From positions 1 to 64,000 of the forward strand of contig CAMYMF010000009.1 in NCBI GenBank assembly GCA_947259355.1: a stretch of DNA of 64,000 nucleotides, given 5' to 3'. The stretch is from an uncultured Nitrospirota bacterium (GTDB taxonomy: Bacteria > CG2-30-53-67). The translations under genes were made by a program, and so were the position numbers. Positions 1-8,528 of this stretch are shown piece after piece (the stretch's first letter is position 1; each line of letters starts with the position of its first letter). Under the pieces are notes generated by a model that saw only the letters and a list, made by a program, of their open reading frames with translations, did not search any database and was not told the origin of the DNA.

Positions 1-1016
1 CCTCGGGGATCGAGCCGCTCTTTGCCCTCTCCTATTACCGCAACGTCATGGACAATGACAAACTCGTGGAAGTCAACGAAACCTTCCGGGAGGAAGCGGT
101 GCGTCGCGGGTTCTATTCCCAAGAGCTCATGGAGAAGATCGCCCGGACCGGCGGGATCCGGGATCTGGAAGAAATCCCCGAAGATGTGCGGCGCGTCTAC
201 GTCACGGCGCACGATGTGAGCCCAGAATGGCATGTGCGGATGCAGGCGGCCTTCCAGAAGTATACGGACAATGCCGTCAGCAAGACGGTGAACTTCCCCC
301 ACGATGCCGCGAGAGCCGATGTGGAGACGGTCTACCTGATGGCTTACGAGACGGGGTGCAAGGGCGTCACCATCTACCGGGACGGCAGCAAAGGGCAGCA
401 GGTGCTAAACCTGAAGAAGGAGTCCGGGAAGGGACTGAAGGAGAAGGTCAACGGCAATGGAAATGGAAACGGCAGCAAACCGGGCACGGCGGCTCCCGAG
501 ATTTCGCCGATCGCGAGCTTCGGGGACGATGGTGTTCTCGATCGCCCGGGGACCCTCATGGGGAGCACGACCAAGATGAAGCTTGCCCACGGGACGCTCT
601 ATATCACGGTGAATGAACTCGACGGCCGGCCCTTTGAAGTCTTCGCGACCATCGGCAAGTCGGGTCAATCGACCATGGCCAAGACCGAGGCCATCGGACG
701 GCTGGTCTCCCTGTCGCTGCGACACGGCGTTCCAGTGGACAAGATTGTGGAGCAGCTCAAGGGGATCGGGGGTGAATACCCCGTATTCCAGAAGGATGGC
801 CTCGTCCGTTCCATTCCCGATGCCATTGCGCGGATTCTTGAAAGGCGGTACATGAAGATGCCGGGTGCCAACGGTGATAACGGGGTGAACGGCTCCCCCG
901 TCGGGCTCGACCCCCTGTCACTGATGGGCCATGCCTGCCCGGAGTGCGGCGGGACGGTGGAGCGGGAGAGCGGCTGTCTCGTCTGTCGCGCGTGCGGCTA
1001 CTCCAAGTGCGCATAA
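1..1016 (+). CDS. nrdJ: Vitamin B12-dependent (class II) ribonucleotide reductase, C-terminal part
   Basis: The reading frame is open to the left edge of the window, so this is the 3' part of a longer gene (about 338 codons shown). The ATG at 48 is internal: the codons before it already read S-G-I-E-P-L-F-A-L-S-Y-Y, a typical class II reductase stretch. After the catalytic barrel comes a Gly/Asn-rich linker (GNGNGNG, near position 455). Next is the conserved C-terminal domain seen in long adenosylcobalamin-dependent reductases, and a terminal zinc-ribbon-like cysteine set (CPECGG, CRACGYSKC) that likely re-reduces the active site. The enzyme makes deoxyribonucleotides without oxygen using adenosylcobalamin, which fits the B12-centred content of the window. 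Confidence 0.93.
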   Translation, partial: SGIEPLFALSYYRNVMDNDKLVEVNETFREEAVRRGFYSQELMEKIARTGGIRDLEEIPEDVRRVYVTAHDVSPEWHVRMQAAFQKYTDNAVSKTVNFPHDAARADVETVYLMAYETGCKGVTIYRDGSKGQQVLNLKKESGKGLKEKVNGNGNGNGSKPGTAAPEISPIASFGDDGVLDRPGTLMGSTTKMKLAHGTLYITVNELDGRPFEVFATIGKSGQSTMAKTEAIGRLVSLSLRHGVPVDKIVEQLKGIGGEYPVFQKDGLVRSIPDAIARILERRYMKMPGANGDNGVNGSPVGLDPLSLMGHACPECGGTVERESGCLVCRACGYSKCA

Positions 1017-1158
1017 CCTGAGATCAGGGGATGTGGTTGGCTCAGGGCTGAGGGGCCTTCTCCGGAAGGCCCCAATTTGACTCCCTTTCAGCCGGTCGGC
1101 GGGTGAGACCGTCGTCACTTCCTGCCGCCCGCACTTGTTTGCTCGCTTTCCATCCCTG

Positions 1159-1188
1159 TTGAAGCGCATCCCTCATCTGTGCTATCTT
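1159..1188 (+). promoter_or_regulatory. Putative sigma-70-type promoter
   Basis: TTGAAG (1159-1164), an 18-base spacer, then TATCTT (1183-1188). The only suitable start codon of the next gene (1195) is 6 bases after the -10 box, so transcription would begin at or next to the ATG. One of four such arrangements in the window. Confidence 0.45.
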
Positions 1189-1194
1189 TCGAAG

Positions 1195-1599
1195 ATGTCT
1201 GAAAGCCGACCGCTCACAGGGCTTCTCACCTGGGAACGGGTGGACGCGTTGATCGCGATGGTCCGAGCCACGGGGCCTTGGTATATACATGCACCTGGTG
1301 AGGGGCTGGCCTCCGTCTTCTCCGCCGATGGCGAGGCCGCCGCCGATTTTCTCGCTGCGCGGACCGAAGAGATCAAATCCCGACGGCAAGGGGCCGGGTG
1401 GATCTATGTTCACACACCGGACGCGCCGACGTGGATCAAGATTTACGATCCTGCCAAATGCGGCGGATCGTGCAGCACAACCACCCCTGCCGCGTGGTGG
1501 GAGATGGAAGTCAACGACCCGTGGGAGCGGTTGGCCGAACAAGCCCCGTGTGAGAGGAAGCCTGGTTTTCTCGCCCGCTGGCGGAAAAAGACCCAATGA
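1195..1599 (+). CDS. Hypothetical protein
   Basis: 134 residues from the ATG at 1195; the frame extends upstream, but that part overlaps a promoter-like sequence. I do not recognise the family. It has no signal peptide or membrane segment. It is Trp-rich (ATGPWYIHAPG, GAGWIYVHTPD, AAWWEMEVNDPWE) with a short CGGSC cysteine pair near residue 96 and a basic C terminus (FLARWRKKTQ). There is no convincing ribosome binding site; a promoter -10 box lies 6 bases upstream of the ATG, so the mRNA may be leaderless. It is separated from nrdJ by 178 bases and probably transcribed alone. Confidence 0.6.
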   Translation: MSESRPLTGLLTWERVDALIAMVRATGPWYIHAPGEGLASVFSADGEAAADFLAARTEEIKSRRQGAGWIYVHTPDAPTWIKIYDPAKCGGSCSTTTPAAWWEMEVNDPWERLAEQAPCERKPGFLARWRKKTQ

Positions 1600-2015
1600 A
1601 GCCGTTGGCCGGCTCGCGGCAGCACTCTCGACGGTCAATGCCGGTCCTTGGGCCGTCGCCTACAGTCGTTCGATTATTCGCTGAAAGTATGTTTTAATGG
1701 TATAGAGCGTGCGACATAGGTGCATCAAGACGCATGGTTCGGCTCGCGAATGGGTCGGTTGCTGGCAGCCCTGGTTCGGGTCATAGACCGTTAGGAAAAA
1801 AGATGCCACAAATGGGAAATTGTTTTCTCTTTTTGGGCAGTTCCTTTCCAGGAACGAAGCATGGAGCGGGCGCTGCGGGCGGCTAACCCCCTTTGTCCAG
1901 GGGACTTTTCCCGGAGCGGACCCGGCGGCATTAATATTGCAGAATCGCGAGCTTAACTGTCTCAGAGGCAGTTTCGGATTCTATTCGTTGGCAGGCTTCT
2001 CATGCTGGGTATGCG
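1600..2015. other. Intergenic region without recognised gene
   Basis: About 415 bases. Short open frames exist, but none has a ribosome binding site or a family-like sequence. A small inverted repeat (AACTG ... CAGTT) lies near 1952-1971. I see no riboswitch or tRNA here. Confidence 0.5.
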
Positions 2016-2504
2016 ATGGAAAAAGGCCATTTTGACTACGATGCGCTCGGTGTTGGTGTAAACGCAGGCAACCCCGCCGACATGCGAGAGGGGATACGCG
2101 ACCGACGTCGACGCCCCACACCGGTGTTCAGCTGGTATACCCTGTTCGGCCAGAGACGTATCAACCGCCGCCGGACAGATGAGCGCGACAACTATTATGT
2201 CGATCTGTACAACGCCAGGCTGCTGGCCGCCCTGTTGCTCATCATCGCCCTCTCCCTAATTGATGCGCTGTGCACCCATCAGATCATTGCCCGGGGAGGC
2301 AGTGAGTGGAATCCGATCATGCGGGTCCTGCTGGATGTCAGTGACCACGCCTTTTTCTCTTACAAATTTGTGATGACGTCCGCAGGGGTTATCATTCTCT
2401 GTCTGCACAAGAATTTCAAGTTCGTGAGACACCTGATCTCCCTGATACTGGTCTTTTACGTCATCCTCATGTTTTATCAGGTCACCATCCTCTACGCTCT
2501 GTAG
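2016..2504 (+). CDS. DUF5658-like integral membrane protein
   Basis: 162 residues. An Arg-rich cytoplasmic N terminus (RDRRRRP and QRRINRRRTDERD) is followed by three hydrophobic segments: near residues 72-88, 108-126 and 137-160. The first carries LSLIDALCTHQIIARGG and then EWNPIM, the Asp and Asn-Pro pattern typical of DUF5658 proteins. Function is unknown in the family. The start is uncertain: the ATG at 2016 has no clear ribosome binding site, and an in-frame ATG at 2082 would keep all of the conserved part. It stands alone between two intergenic stretches. Confidence 0.7.
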   Translation: MEKGHFDYDALGVGVNAGNPADMREGIRDRRRRPTPVFSWYTLFGQRRINRRRTDERDNYYVDLYNARLLAALLLIIALSLIDALCTHQIIARGGSEWNPIMRVLLDVSDHAFFSYKFVMTSAGVIILCLHKNFKFVRHLISLILVFYVILMFYQVTILYAL

Positions 2505-2708
2505 GCTTGTCGCGCCATCGCCCCCCTGCAATCCTTCCGTGCCGGTCCTTGGGACACCGCCGCCCGAGTTGCGCACCGTCTCCGCCTGTGCTATTAATCC
2601 GAATTCGACAGAAGCACGTCTGCGCAGGGGTCTGTTTCGGGGGCCGCCTCAGGGATGTTTACGGCTCCCAGGGCGGCCGTGAGATGGTGTCGTTGAACAG
2701 GGGGCCAC

Positions 2709-3164
2709 ATGCGGGAAGAAGAGAAAAAGGGCAAGGGGTTCGTTTTCGTCGACAAGCGAAAGACGCACGACACAGAAGGGGAAGGGCAGGGCGGCGACGA
2801 TGCGTCTTCCACGGCCCAGCGGAGCGAAGAGAAAAAGGCCGCGCCGAAAGAAACCCCGAGAGAGGATCCGAAAACCAAGACTGCCGAGCCGGAGCGATCG
2901 GGCCAGCCGCTGCCCGCGGTCGATTTCAATGCGTTGATTTTGTCGTTGAGCAGCTCCGTGATGATGCATCTGGGGGTGTTGCCCAATCCGGTCAGTCATG
3001 AGACCGAAGCCGATCTGCCCCTGGCCAAGCAGACCATCGACATCATCGCGCTTCTGCAAGAGAAGACCCGTGGGAACCTGACGCAGGATGAAGAGAAGTT
3101 CATCGAAGCGGTCCTCTACGATCTGAGGCTGAAGTATGTTGAAGTGGACCGGGAGAAGGCCTAG
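2709..3164 (+). CDS. DUF1844 domain protein
   Basis: 151 residues. The first 75 are highly charged, Lys/Glu-rich and probably disordered. The second half has the DUF1844 signature: FNALILSLSSSVMMHLG, then LPLAKQTIDIIALLQEKT and LTQDEEKFIEAVLYDLRLKY. This small all-helical domain of unknown function is frequent in Desulfobacterota and related anaerobes. A G-rich stretch just before the ATG may serve as ribosome binding site. The asmA-like gene follows 118 bases later. Confidence 0.82.
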   Translation: MREEEKKGKGFVFVDKRKTHDTEGEGQGGDDASSTAQRSEEKKAAPKETPREDPKTKTAEPERSGQPLPAVDFNALILSLSSSVMMHLGVLPNPVSHETEADLPLAKQTIDIIALLQEKTRGNLTQDEEKFIEAVLYDLRLKYVEVDREKA

Positions 3165-3282
3165 TGCGGCGATTCTCGGGTAGGGTGGGGTATCTTGTGA
3201 CACCGGGATCAGGCGCAAGCGCACCCAGCCCGCAGCATCCCGTCCAGCCGGCGGGGGGGTCGGTCGATTCCGGGAGGAAAAG

Positions 3283-5538
3283 ATGAAGAAAGCCGTGGTA
3301 TGGTTGGTGGGGCTTCTGGTCCTCATTGTGATTTTGATGGCGGCCCTCGTTGCACTCTCACCGGTCTTCCTAAACAAATACAAAGACCAGATCGTGGCCA
3401 AGGTGGGGGAAGCCGTCGATCGCGACATCCGTCTGGGAGATATTCGGCTGACGCTTTTCACCGGTGTGGGCCTTCGCTTGAAAGATGTCACTGTCTCCAA
3501 TGCAAAAGGTTTTCGTGACGAGCCGATGTTGGCCGTGTCCGACCTGGACGTCAAGGTCAAGGCGATGCCTTTGCTAAGCAAGCAGCTGGAGATCGTTCGG
3601 GTGATTCTCCGCAAGCCGCAGGTTCTGATCGAGAAGAATGAAAAGGGGGTGTTCAATTTCAGCGATCTGACCGGCCCCGCGGCGCCTGCGCCCGATGCAG
3701 ATGCCGAGAAGGCCAAGCCCGCTCCGTCGTCTCCCCTCGCTGGACTGCTCGTCTCCCGGCTGGAGGTGAGCGACGGCAGCCTGGCCTATTTCGATGCGAC
3801 CTCTCAAGCGTTGCGTGAGGGCGTGCGGGTTCAACACCTGGCCCTGTCGCTGGAGGATGTCTCTTTGGACAAACCGGTCCCATTCTCCCTCGCCTTCGGC
3901 ATCAACCGGGACGCGGAAGACATCCGGCTGCGCGGGACGTTGGGGCCCGTCGGGAAGAAGATCGACTACGAAACGATTCCCGTTTCCATACAGATGGCCA
4001 TCCCCGATTTCGCGCTGCAGCGCGCCATGGATCTGATGGGCGGCCAACCGCCGGTGCTGATCGAATCGGGCACGCTGAAGGCCGACACGACGATTAACGG
4101 GGATCTCGCATCGGGCATGAATGTGGCCGGCTCTCTCCATGTGGCCTCGTTGACCCTGAAAGACCCGCAGAAGAAGGAGACCCAGGTCCGTGGTTTGAAC
4201 CTGGGCCTTCAAAAAGAGCTGATGGTGCGGATGGGGGAAGGCAAGATCGTGGTTCAGAAAGCGTCCCTCTCTGCGGACCGCGCGCGGCTCGACCTCTCCG
4301 GAGAGGTTCTGAATTTCCAGAAGGACCCCTCCCTGTCGCTCAAGCTGGGCAGCAACGACATCCCCCTCAGTGGGTGGGACAAGATCTTTCCCGCTCTCGC
4401 GGAGGTGGCCCTTGACGGAACGGTGAAAGCCGGCGGCACCGTCTCTGGAAAACCGGCGAAGAAGATTCAGGCGGTGATCAATCTGAGCTCGCCCCGCCTG
4501 GCGGTGAAGCTTCCCAAGAAAGCCGCTGCCATCGATTCTGCCCCAGAACGGATGGCTGGGCAGTGGATACCCTCGGCCGAGGCGGCGGCCAAGACATCGG
4601 CGAAAGGGAAGGACGCCGGTGGAGGACTGCCGCAGAATCTTGATGTGAGAGGGCGCATCGACATCGCCCAGGGCTCCTTTGACAACATCCCCTTCACCCA
4701 GTTCCAGGCGAACTACGCCAAGAAGGGAGACCGCATCGACGTGACCGATCTGTCGGTGCGGGGATTTGGTGCCCAGGGCTCGGCGACGGGGCGGGCCAGC
4801 GTGAATTTCGGCACGGCCAAGCCGAGCTATTCGGCCGATCTGAATTTCTCACAGGTCGATCTGGCCGCCGTGCAGCAGAGCTTGACGGTTCGGACAGAGA
4901 AGATCATGGGGGGGCTCAGCGGTCAGTTGGCGCTCTCCGGTTCGGGATTCGAACTCAAGGATATGGAGAAGACCCTCAGCGGGAACGGCGACCTGAAGGT
5001 CGAAGGGGGTGCCCTTCCGAACGTGAATCTCGAAGAGCGGGTTCTCTCGGCCGTCGCGCAGAAGCTCGGACTGCCGGTGGCGACCCTGGCCCAGATGGCC
5101 GGTGTGGAAATCTCACGGGGCAACCAGACGCTCTTTGAAGAGTTCCACGGGATCTTTCGGATCGATGGGGGCAAGATCGATATTCGGGATGCGGTCATTA
5201 CCTCGGGCAATCACGGCTTCTCCTCCACGGGAGAGATCGGGCTCAACCAGGCGCTGAATCTCAAGTCCCGGCTGATTCTGCGCAAGGTGGCCGATCCGGG
5301 GAGCAAGAAGCATGCTTATTATCTCATCGATGAGAAGAAGCGCCGATACATACCGTTCAAGGTGACGGGCAACACGGGCAAGCCCGTCGTTACCGTCGAC
5401 ATGGAAGCGCTGGTTCGGGGACAGGCGCAGCGCGCGATCGACGAGAAGAAAGAGGAGCTCAAGGATAAGCTCAAAGAAAAACTGGGGCCCGAGAGCGAGG
5501 AGATCCTCAAGCCGCTGGAGAAGATTTTCAGGTTCTAG
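3283..5538 (+). CDS. AsmA family protein
   Basis: 751 residues. An N-terminal membrane anchor (residues 5-27, WLVGLLVLIVILMAALVAL) is followed by AsmA-type repeats with the usual opening, a short helix then RDIRLGDIRLTLFTGVGLRLKDV. The C-terminal AsmA region near residues 590-700 includes HGFSSTGEIGLNQAL. Such proteins bridge the periplasm and are thought to help move phospholipids to the outer membrane or support its assembly, which supports a diderm cell. The tail (residues 715-751) is a charged helix rich in EKKEELKDKLKEKL. The start has a good site, GGGAGGAAAAG, just before the ATG. The osmC-like gene follows after 12 bases and is probably cotranscribed. Confidence 0.88.
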   Translation: MKKAVVWLVGLLVLIVILMAALVALSPVFLNKYKDQIVAKVGEAVDRDIRLGDIRLTLFTGVGLRLKDVTVSNAKGFRDEPMLAVSDLDVKVKAMPLLSKQLEIVRVILRKPQVLIEKNEKGVFNFSDLTGPAAPAPDADAEKAKPAPSSPLAGLLVSRLEVSDGSLAYFDATSQALREGVRVQHLALSLEDVSLDKPVPFSLAFGINRDAEDIRLRGTLGPVGKKIDYETIPVSIQMAIPDFALQRAMDLMGGQPPVLIESGTLKADTTINGDLASGMNVAGSLHVASLTLKDPQKKETQVRGLNLGLQKELMVRMGEGKIVVQKASLSADRARLDLSGEVLNFQKDPSLSLKLGSNDIPLSGWDKIFPALAEVALDGTVKAGGTVSGKPAKKIQAVINLSSPRLAVKLPKKAAAIDSAPERMAGQWIPSAEAAAKTSAKGKDAGGGLPQNLDVRGRIDIAQGSFDNIPFTQFQANYAKKGDRIDVTDLSVRGFGAQGSATGRASVNFGTAKPSYSADLNFSQVDLAAVQQSLTVRTEKIMGGLSGQLALSGSGFELKDMEKTLSGNGDLKVEGGALPNVNLEERVLSAVAQKLGLPVATLAQMAGVEISRGNQTLFEEFHGIFRIDGGKIDIRDAVITSGNHGFSSTGEIGLNQALNLKSRLILRKVADPGSKKHAYYLIDEKKRRYIPFKVTGNTGKPVVTVDMEALVRGQAQRAIDEKKEELKDKLKEKLGPESEEILKPLEKIFRF

Positions 5539-5550
5539 AGGGGGCGCCGC

Positions 5551-5946
5551 ATGCCCGTGGAAGTCATCCAGGAGGAGAAGTATCGCTTCGCAGCAACGGT
5601 CCGTCAGCACAGGGTGATCATTGATCAGTCCATCGAGGGCGGGGGGACCGACCAGGGGATGGACCCGGTGGAGCTCTTTGTCAGCGCCATGGCCGGCTGC
5701 GTGGCCTATTACGCCGTCCATTATATGGTGCGCCATGGCATCGCAACGGAAGGATTCCGGGTGACGGCCGATTGGGAGATGCAGGAGAAGCCTTACCGGG
5801 TGGGCCGCGTGGCCATCCGGCTCGATCTGCCCCCCGGATTCCCGCAGGGCAGTCGCAAACAGCTGCTCGCGGTTTGCCGCGGTTGCACCATCCACCATAC
5901 CCTCTCGCACCCGCCTGTGGTGGCCTATACCGTCCAGGAGTCGTGA
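5551..5946 (+). CDS. OsmC family protein
   Basis: 131 residues, full length for a short OsmC/YhfA-type protein. It has the two family cysteines: one in the central helix (FVSAMAGCVAYYAVHYM, near residue 50) and one in the C-terminal GCTIHHTL near residue 112. In characterised members these cysteines reduce organic hydroperoxides; some YhfA-type members have no known activity. The gene starts 12 bases after asmA with a GAGGGGGC site, so the two are likely cotranscribed. Confidence 0.85.
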   Translation: MPVEVIQEEKYRFAATVRQHRVIIDQSIEGGGTDQGMDPVELFVSAMAGCVAYYAVHYMVRHGIATEGFRVTADWEMQEKPYRVGRVAIRLDLPPGFPQGSRKQLLAVCRGCTIHHTLSHPPVVAYTVQES

Positions 5947-5989
5947 TCCCGCTGCAAGCCTACCGTCGGTGTGGCTGTCCTCACACAAC

Positions 5990-6018
5990 TTGAAGTTTGA
6001 CCTTCCGGCCTGTATACT
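5990..6018 (+). promoter_or_regulatory. Sigma-70-type promoter, leaderless arrangement
   Basis: TTGAAG (5990-5995), 17-base spacer, TATACT (6013-6018). The expected transcription start (about 6025) is within a few bases of the ATG at 6027 of the sensor kinase, leaving no room for a ribosome binding site. It also rules out the in-frame ATG at 5997, which lies inside the promoter. Confidence 0.65.
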
Positions 6019-6026
6019 CCGGGCAT

Positions 6027-8528
6027 ATGCTGGTGCGGACAGAGGCGAACCGAATCCTGAGCATTTTCGATATCCTGAAGATTCCCGTTCTGATCGTCGA
6101 CGGTGGCCGGTGTGTGGCCCATGCGAATGCGTCGGCGGAGGGGCTGTTGGGATATGAAAGCGCCGATCTGGCCGGTCGCAATCTGACGGATCTGATGGCC
6201 CCGACAGATCCCGGGATGGGCCGTGAGCGGCCCGAGAGTTTTGCAGACGTTCTGTCCTCCGGAGAAGAGGAACAGCGCCAATTTGAGGCGGTCTGCCGGA
6301 AGAAGAACGGCGATGAATTTCCGGCCCAGGTTGCCCTCATTGCGTGGAACGGCAAGGGCCACGAGCTGGTGGTCATTCAGGACATTTCCGATCAGAAAAG
6401 ACTCGAGCAGCGGGCCTCCCAGCGACGCAAAGAGCTTTCCGTCTTCAACACCTTCTCCGAGATCCTCAACGCGGAAGACCAGACCGATGCCATCATGCAG
6501 CGCACCGTGGAGATGCTCGTTGCCACCCTGGGCGTCAAAGCCGCGCTGATCCACCTCAAGGACCCGGAGGCCGACGCCCTGCATTTGAGGGCCCATGCGG
6601 GCTACGCATCCCAATATCTGTATGAACTGCAGCGCCTCCGGACCGGCGAGGGCTTGGCCGGCAAAGTGCTGGCATCGGGACGACCGCTTGTCGTGAAGCA
6701 GGCTTCCGAAGATCCCCGGGTCACCAATATCAATACGCGGGCGACGGGCATCCAGAGCATTGCGGCCGTGCCCATCTCGTCCCGGGGGGTGGTGTGGGGG
6801 GTCCTCTCTGTGATGAGCCGCCGGGCCGATTATTTTACATCCATGGATATGCAGCTCCTCGCGACGCTGGGCAGCCAAGTGGGGGTGGCCGTGGAGAACG
6901 TGGGGCTCATCGGAAAGCTTCAGGAGAAGATGAGCCAGATCGAACTGAGCAACGAACTGAGCAGTATCATCAATTCGAGCCTCAGTATCGGCACCCTCTT
7001 TCGCATCATGGTCGCGGAGATGCGAAAACTGATCGCCTATGACCGGGCCAGTCTGTTGCTCTACGATGACAAAGAGAACCACCTCGTTATCTTCGCCCTC
7101 GATACCGACATGAAGACGCACATGCCCAAGGGGATGGTGGCGCCCCTGGCAGGGACCAGCGCCGGCTGGGTGGTGCAGCACAATGAGCCCTGGATCAACA
7201 CCGATCTGCTTCGGGAGACCCCCTTTCCACTGGACGAAAAACTTCTGAAAGAAGGAATCCGCGCCACCATCAGCCTCCCCCTGTACCAGGAGCGAATGCT
7301 TGGGGTTTTCAATCTCGACAGCAAGGTGCCCGGTGCGTATCGCCGCCGGGATCTGGACCTGCTGCTCCCCGTGGCGAGACAAATGTCGGCGGCACTGGAA
7401 AAGGCGCTGCTCTTCGAGACAATCTCGCGGGAGAAGCGGGAATGGGAGAAGACCTTTGACGCCTTTACCGACATGGTCTGGATCGATGATCTGCGACACC
7501 GGATTGTGCGGGCCAACCAGGCCATGCTGAAAAAGGCCGGGCTCTCGGTCTCTGCACTCTCCGGCATGCGATGCACCGAACTGCTGCAGCGGCTGCGGAT
7601 CAGTTCGCAATGTCTTTGCTGCGAGACGGCGGCCACGAACCGCGAATCCTTTCGGGAAGTGCTGGGAGAGGAGGGCAGCATCTTCCACTTCGCGTCCTAT
7701 CCGCTCATGGACGACGAAGGCCGGCTCTATGCGATCCTGCACAACCTGCGGGACGTGACCAACCAGAAGCGCCTGGAACAGCAAGTGGTCCGGACGGACA
7801 AACTGGCTTCTCTGGTGACCCTGGTGGCGGGGATTGCCCATGAAATCAATAATCCCCTCGGGATCATTGCCGGTTATGCCGAGGCGCTTTTGAGTCGAGC
7901 CGAGGACCCGGCGCTGCTCAAGCTCGAAGCGTTCGAGGACTTTCCCGAGTATCTCGACACCATCCACCAGGAGATTTTCCGGTGCAAGGAAACCCTGGGA
8001 AGTCTTCTGGAATTCGCCCGGCCCCACCGCGCGCGGGCCCGAGAGCTGGACATCAATGAGACCATCAAGGAAGTGATTCTGCTGGTAAATCACCGGGCCA
8101 AGCGGCTGCATTGCCGGATCGAGCAGGATCTTGAGCGAGACCTGCCGAAGATAGACGCCGAGCCGGGAAGTCTGCGGCAGCTCTTCGTGAACATTATTAT
8201 CAATTCTCTCTATCACACGTGCGAAGGGGGTACCATTGCGATTCGCACCGGTCTGGAGCAGGCCGACGGCTCCCCGGGCCGCATCGCGGTGTCGATCCGA
8301 GACACGGGCGCGGGCATTCCGGCGGAAATCCTCGACAAGATCTTCGATCCTTTCTTTACAACGAAGCCCGTGGGAGAAGGCTCGGGTCTGGGTCTTGCCA
8401 TCTGTCACAAGATCGTGGAAGAACACGGTGGTGTCATCGAGGTGGAGAGCAGCGTCGGTCGCGGTACGACCTTTACCATCAAGCTTCCGACGAAGGAGAA
8501 CGATGATACGCGTTCTGGCAGTGGATGA
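6027..8528 (+). CDS. PAS/GAF sensor histidine kinase (NtrB-like output)
   Basis: 833 residues from the ATG at 6027. Order: PAS domain (about 8-120, with [15 protein letters not shown]), GAF domain (about 145-295), second GAF domain (about 320-470), a PAS-like segment (about 475-585), then HisKA with the phospho-acceptor His605 in [12 protein letters not shown]. The HATPase domain follows, with N box [16 protein letters not shown] and [15 protein letters not shown]. There is no membrane segment, so it senses a cytoplasmic signal through the GAF/PAS part. It overlaps the start of the sigma-54 activator gene by 26 bases and should phosphorylate that partner. A strong promoter ends 8 bases before the start codon. 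The signal is unknown; the methyltransferase operon just downstream is a candidate target. Confidence 0.9.
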   Translation: MLVRTEANRILSIFDILKIPVLIVDGGRCVAHANASAEGLLGYESADLAGRNLTDLMAPTDPGMGRERPESFADVLSSGEEEQRQFEAVCRKKNGDEFPAQVALIAWNGKGHELVVIQDISDQKRLEQRASQRRKELSVFNTFSEILNAEDQTDAIMQRTVEMLVATLGVKAALIHLKDPEADALHLRAHAGYASQYLYELQRLRTGEGLAGKVLASGRPLVVKQASEDPRVTNINTRATGIQSIAAVPISSRGVVWGVLSVMSRRADYFTSMDMQLLATLGSQVGVAVENVGLIGKLQEKMSQIELSNELSSIINSSLSIGTLFRIMVAEMRKLIAYDRASLLLYDDKENHLVIFALDTDMKTHMPKGMVAPLAGTSAGWVVQHNEPWINTDLLRETPFPLDEKLLKEGIRATISLPLYQERMLGVFNLDSKVPGAYRRRDLDLLLPVARQMSAALEKALLFETISREKREWEKTFDAFTDMVWIDDLRHRIVRANQAMLKKAGLSVSALSGMRCTELLQRLRISSQCLCCETAATNRESFREVLGEEGSIFHFASYPLMDDEGRLYAILHNLRDVTNQKRLEQQVVRTDKLASLVTLVAGIAHEINNPLGIIAGYAEALLSRAEDPALLKLEAFEDFPEYLDTIHQEIFRCKETLGSLLEFARPHRARARELDINETIKEVILLVNHRAKRLHCRIEQDLERDLPKIDAEPGSLRQLFVNIIINSLYHTCEGGTIAIRTGLEQADGSPGRIAVSIRDTGAGIPAEILDKIFDPFFTTKPVGEGSGLGLAICHKIVEEHGGVIEVESSVGRGTTFTIKLPTKENDDTRSGSG

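Noticed and set aside
2010-2015. Leaderless-type promoter (TTGGCA-16-TATGCG) at the DUF5658-like gene
   Set aside because: The -10 box is poor and touches the ATG, so transcription would start inside the gene.
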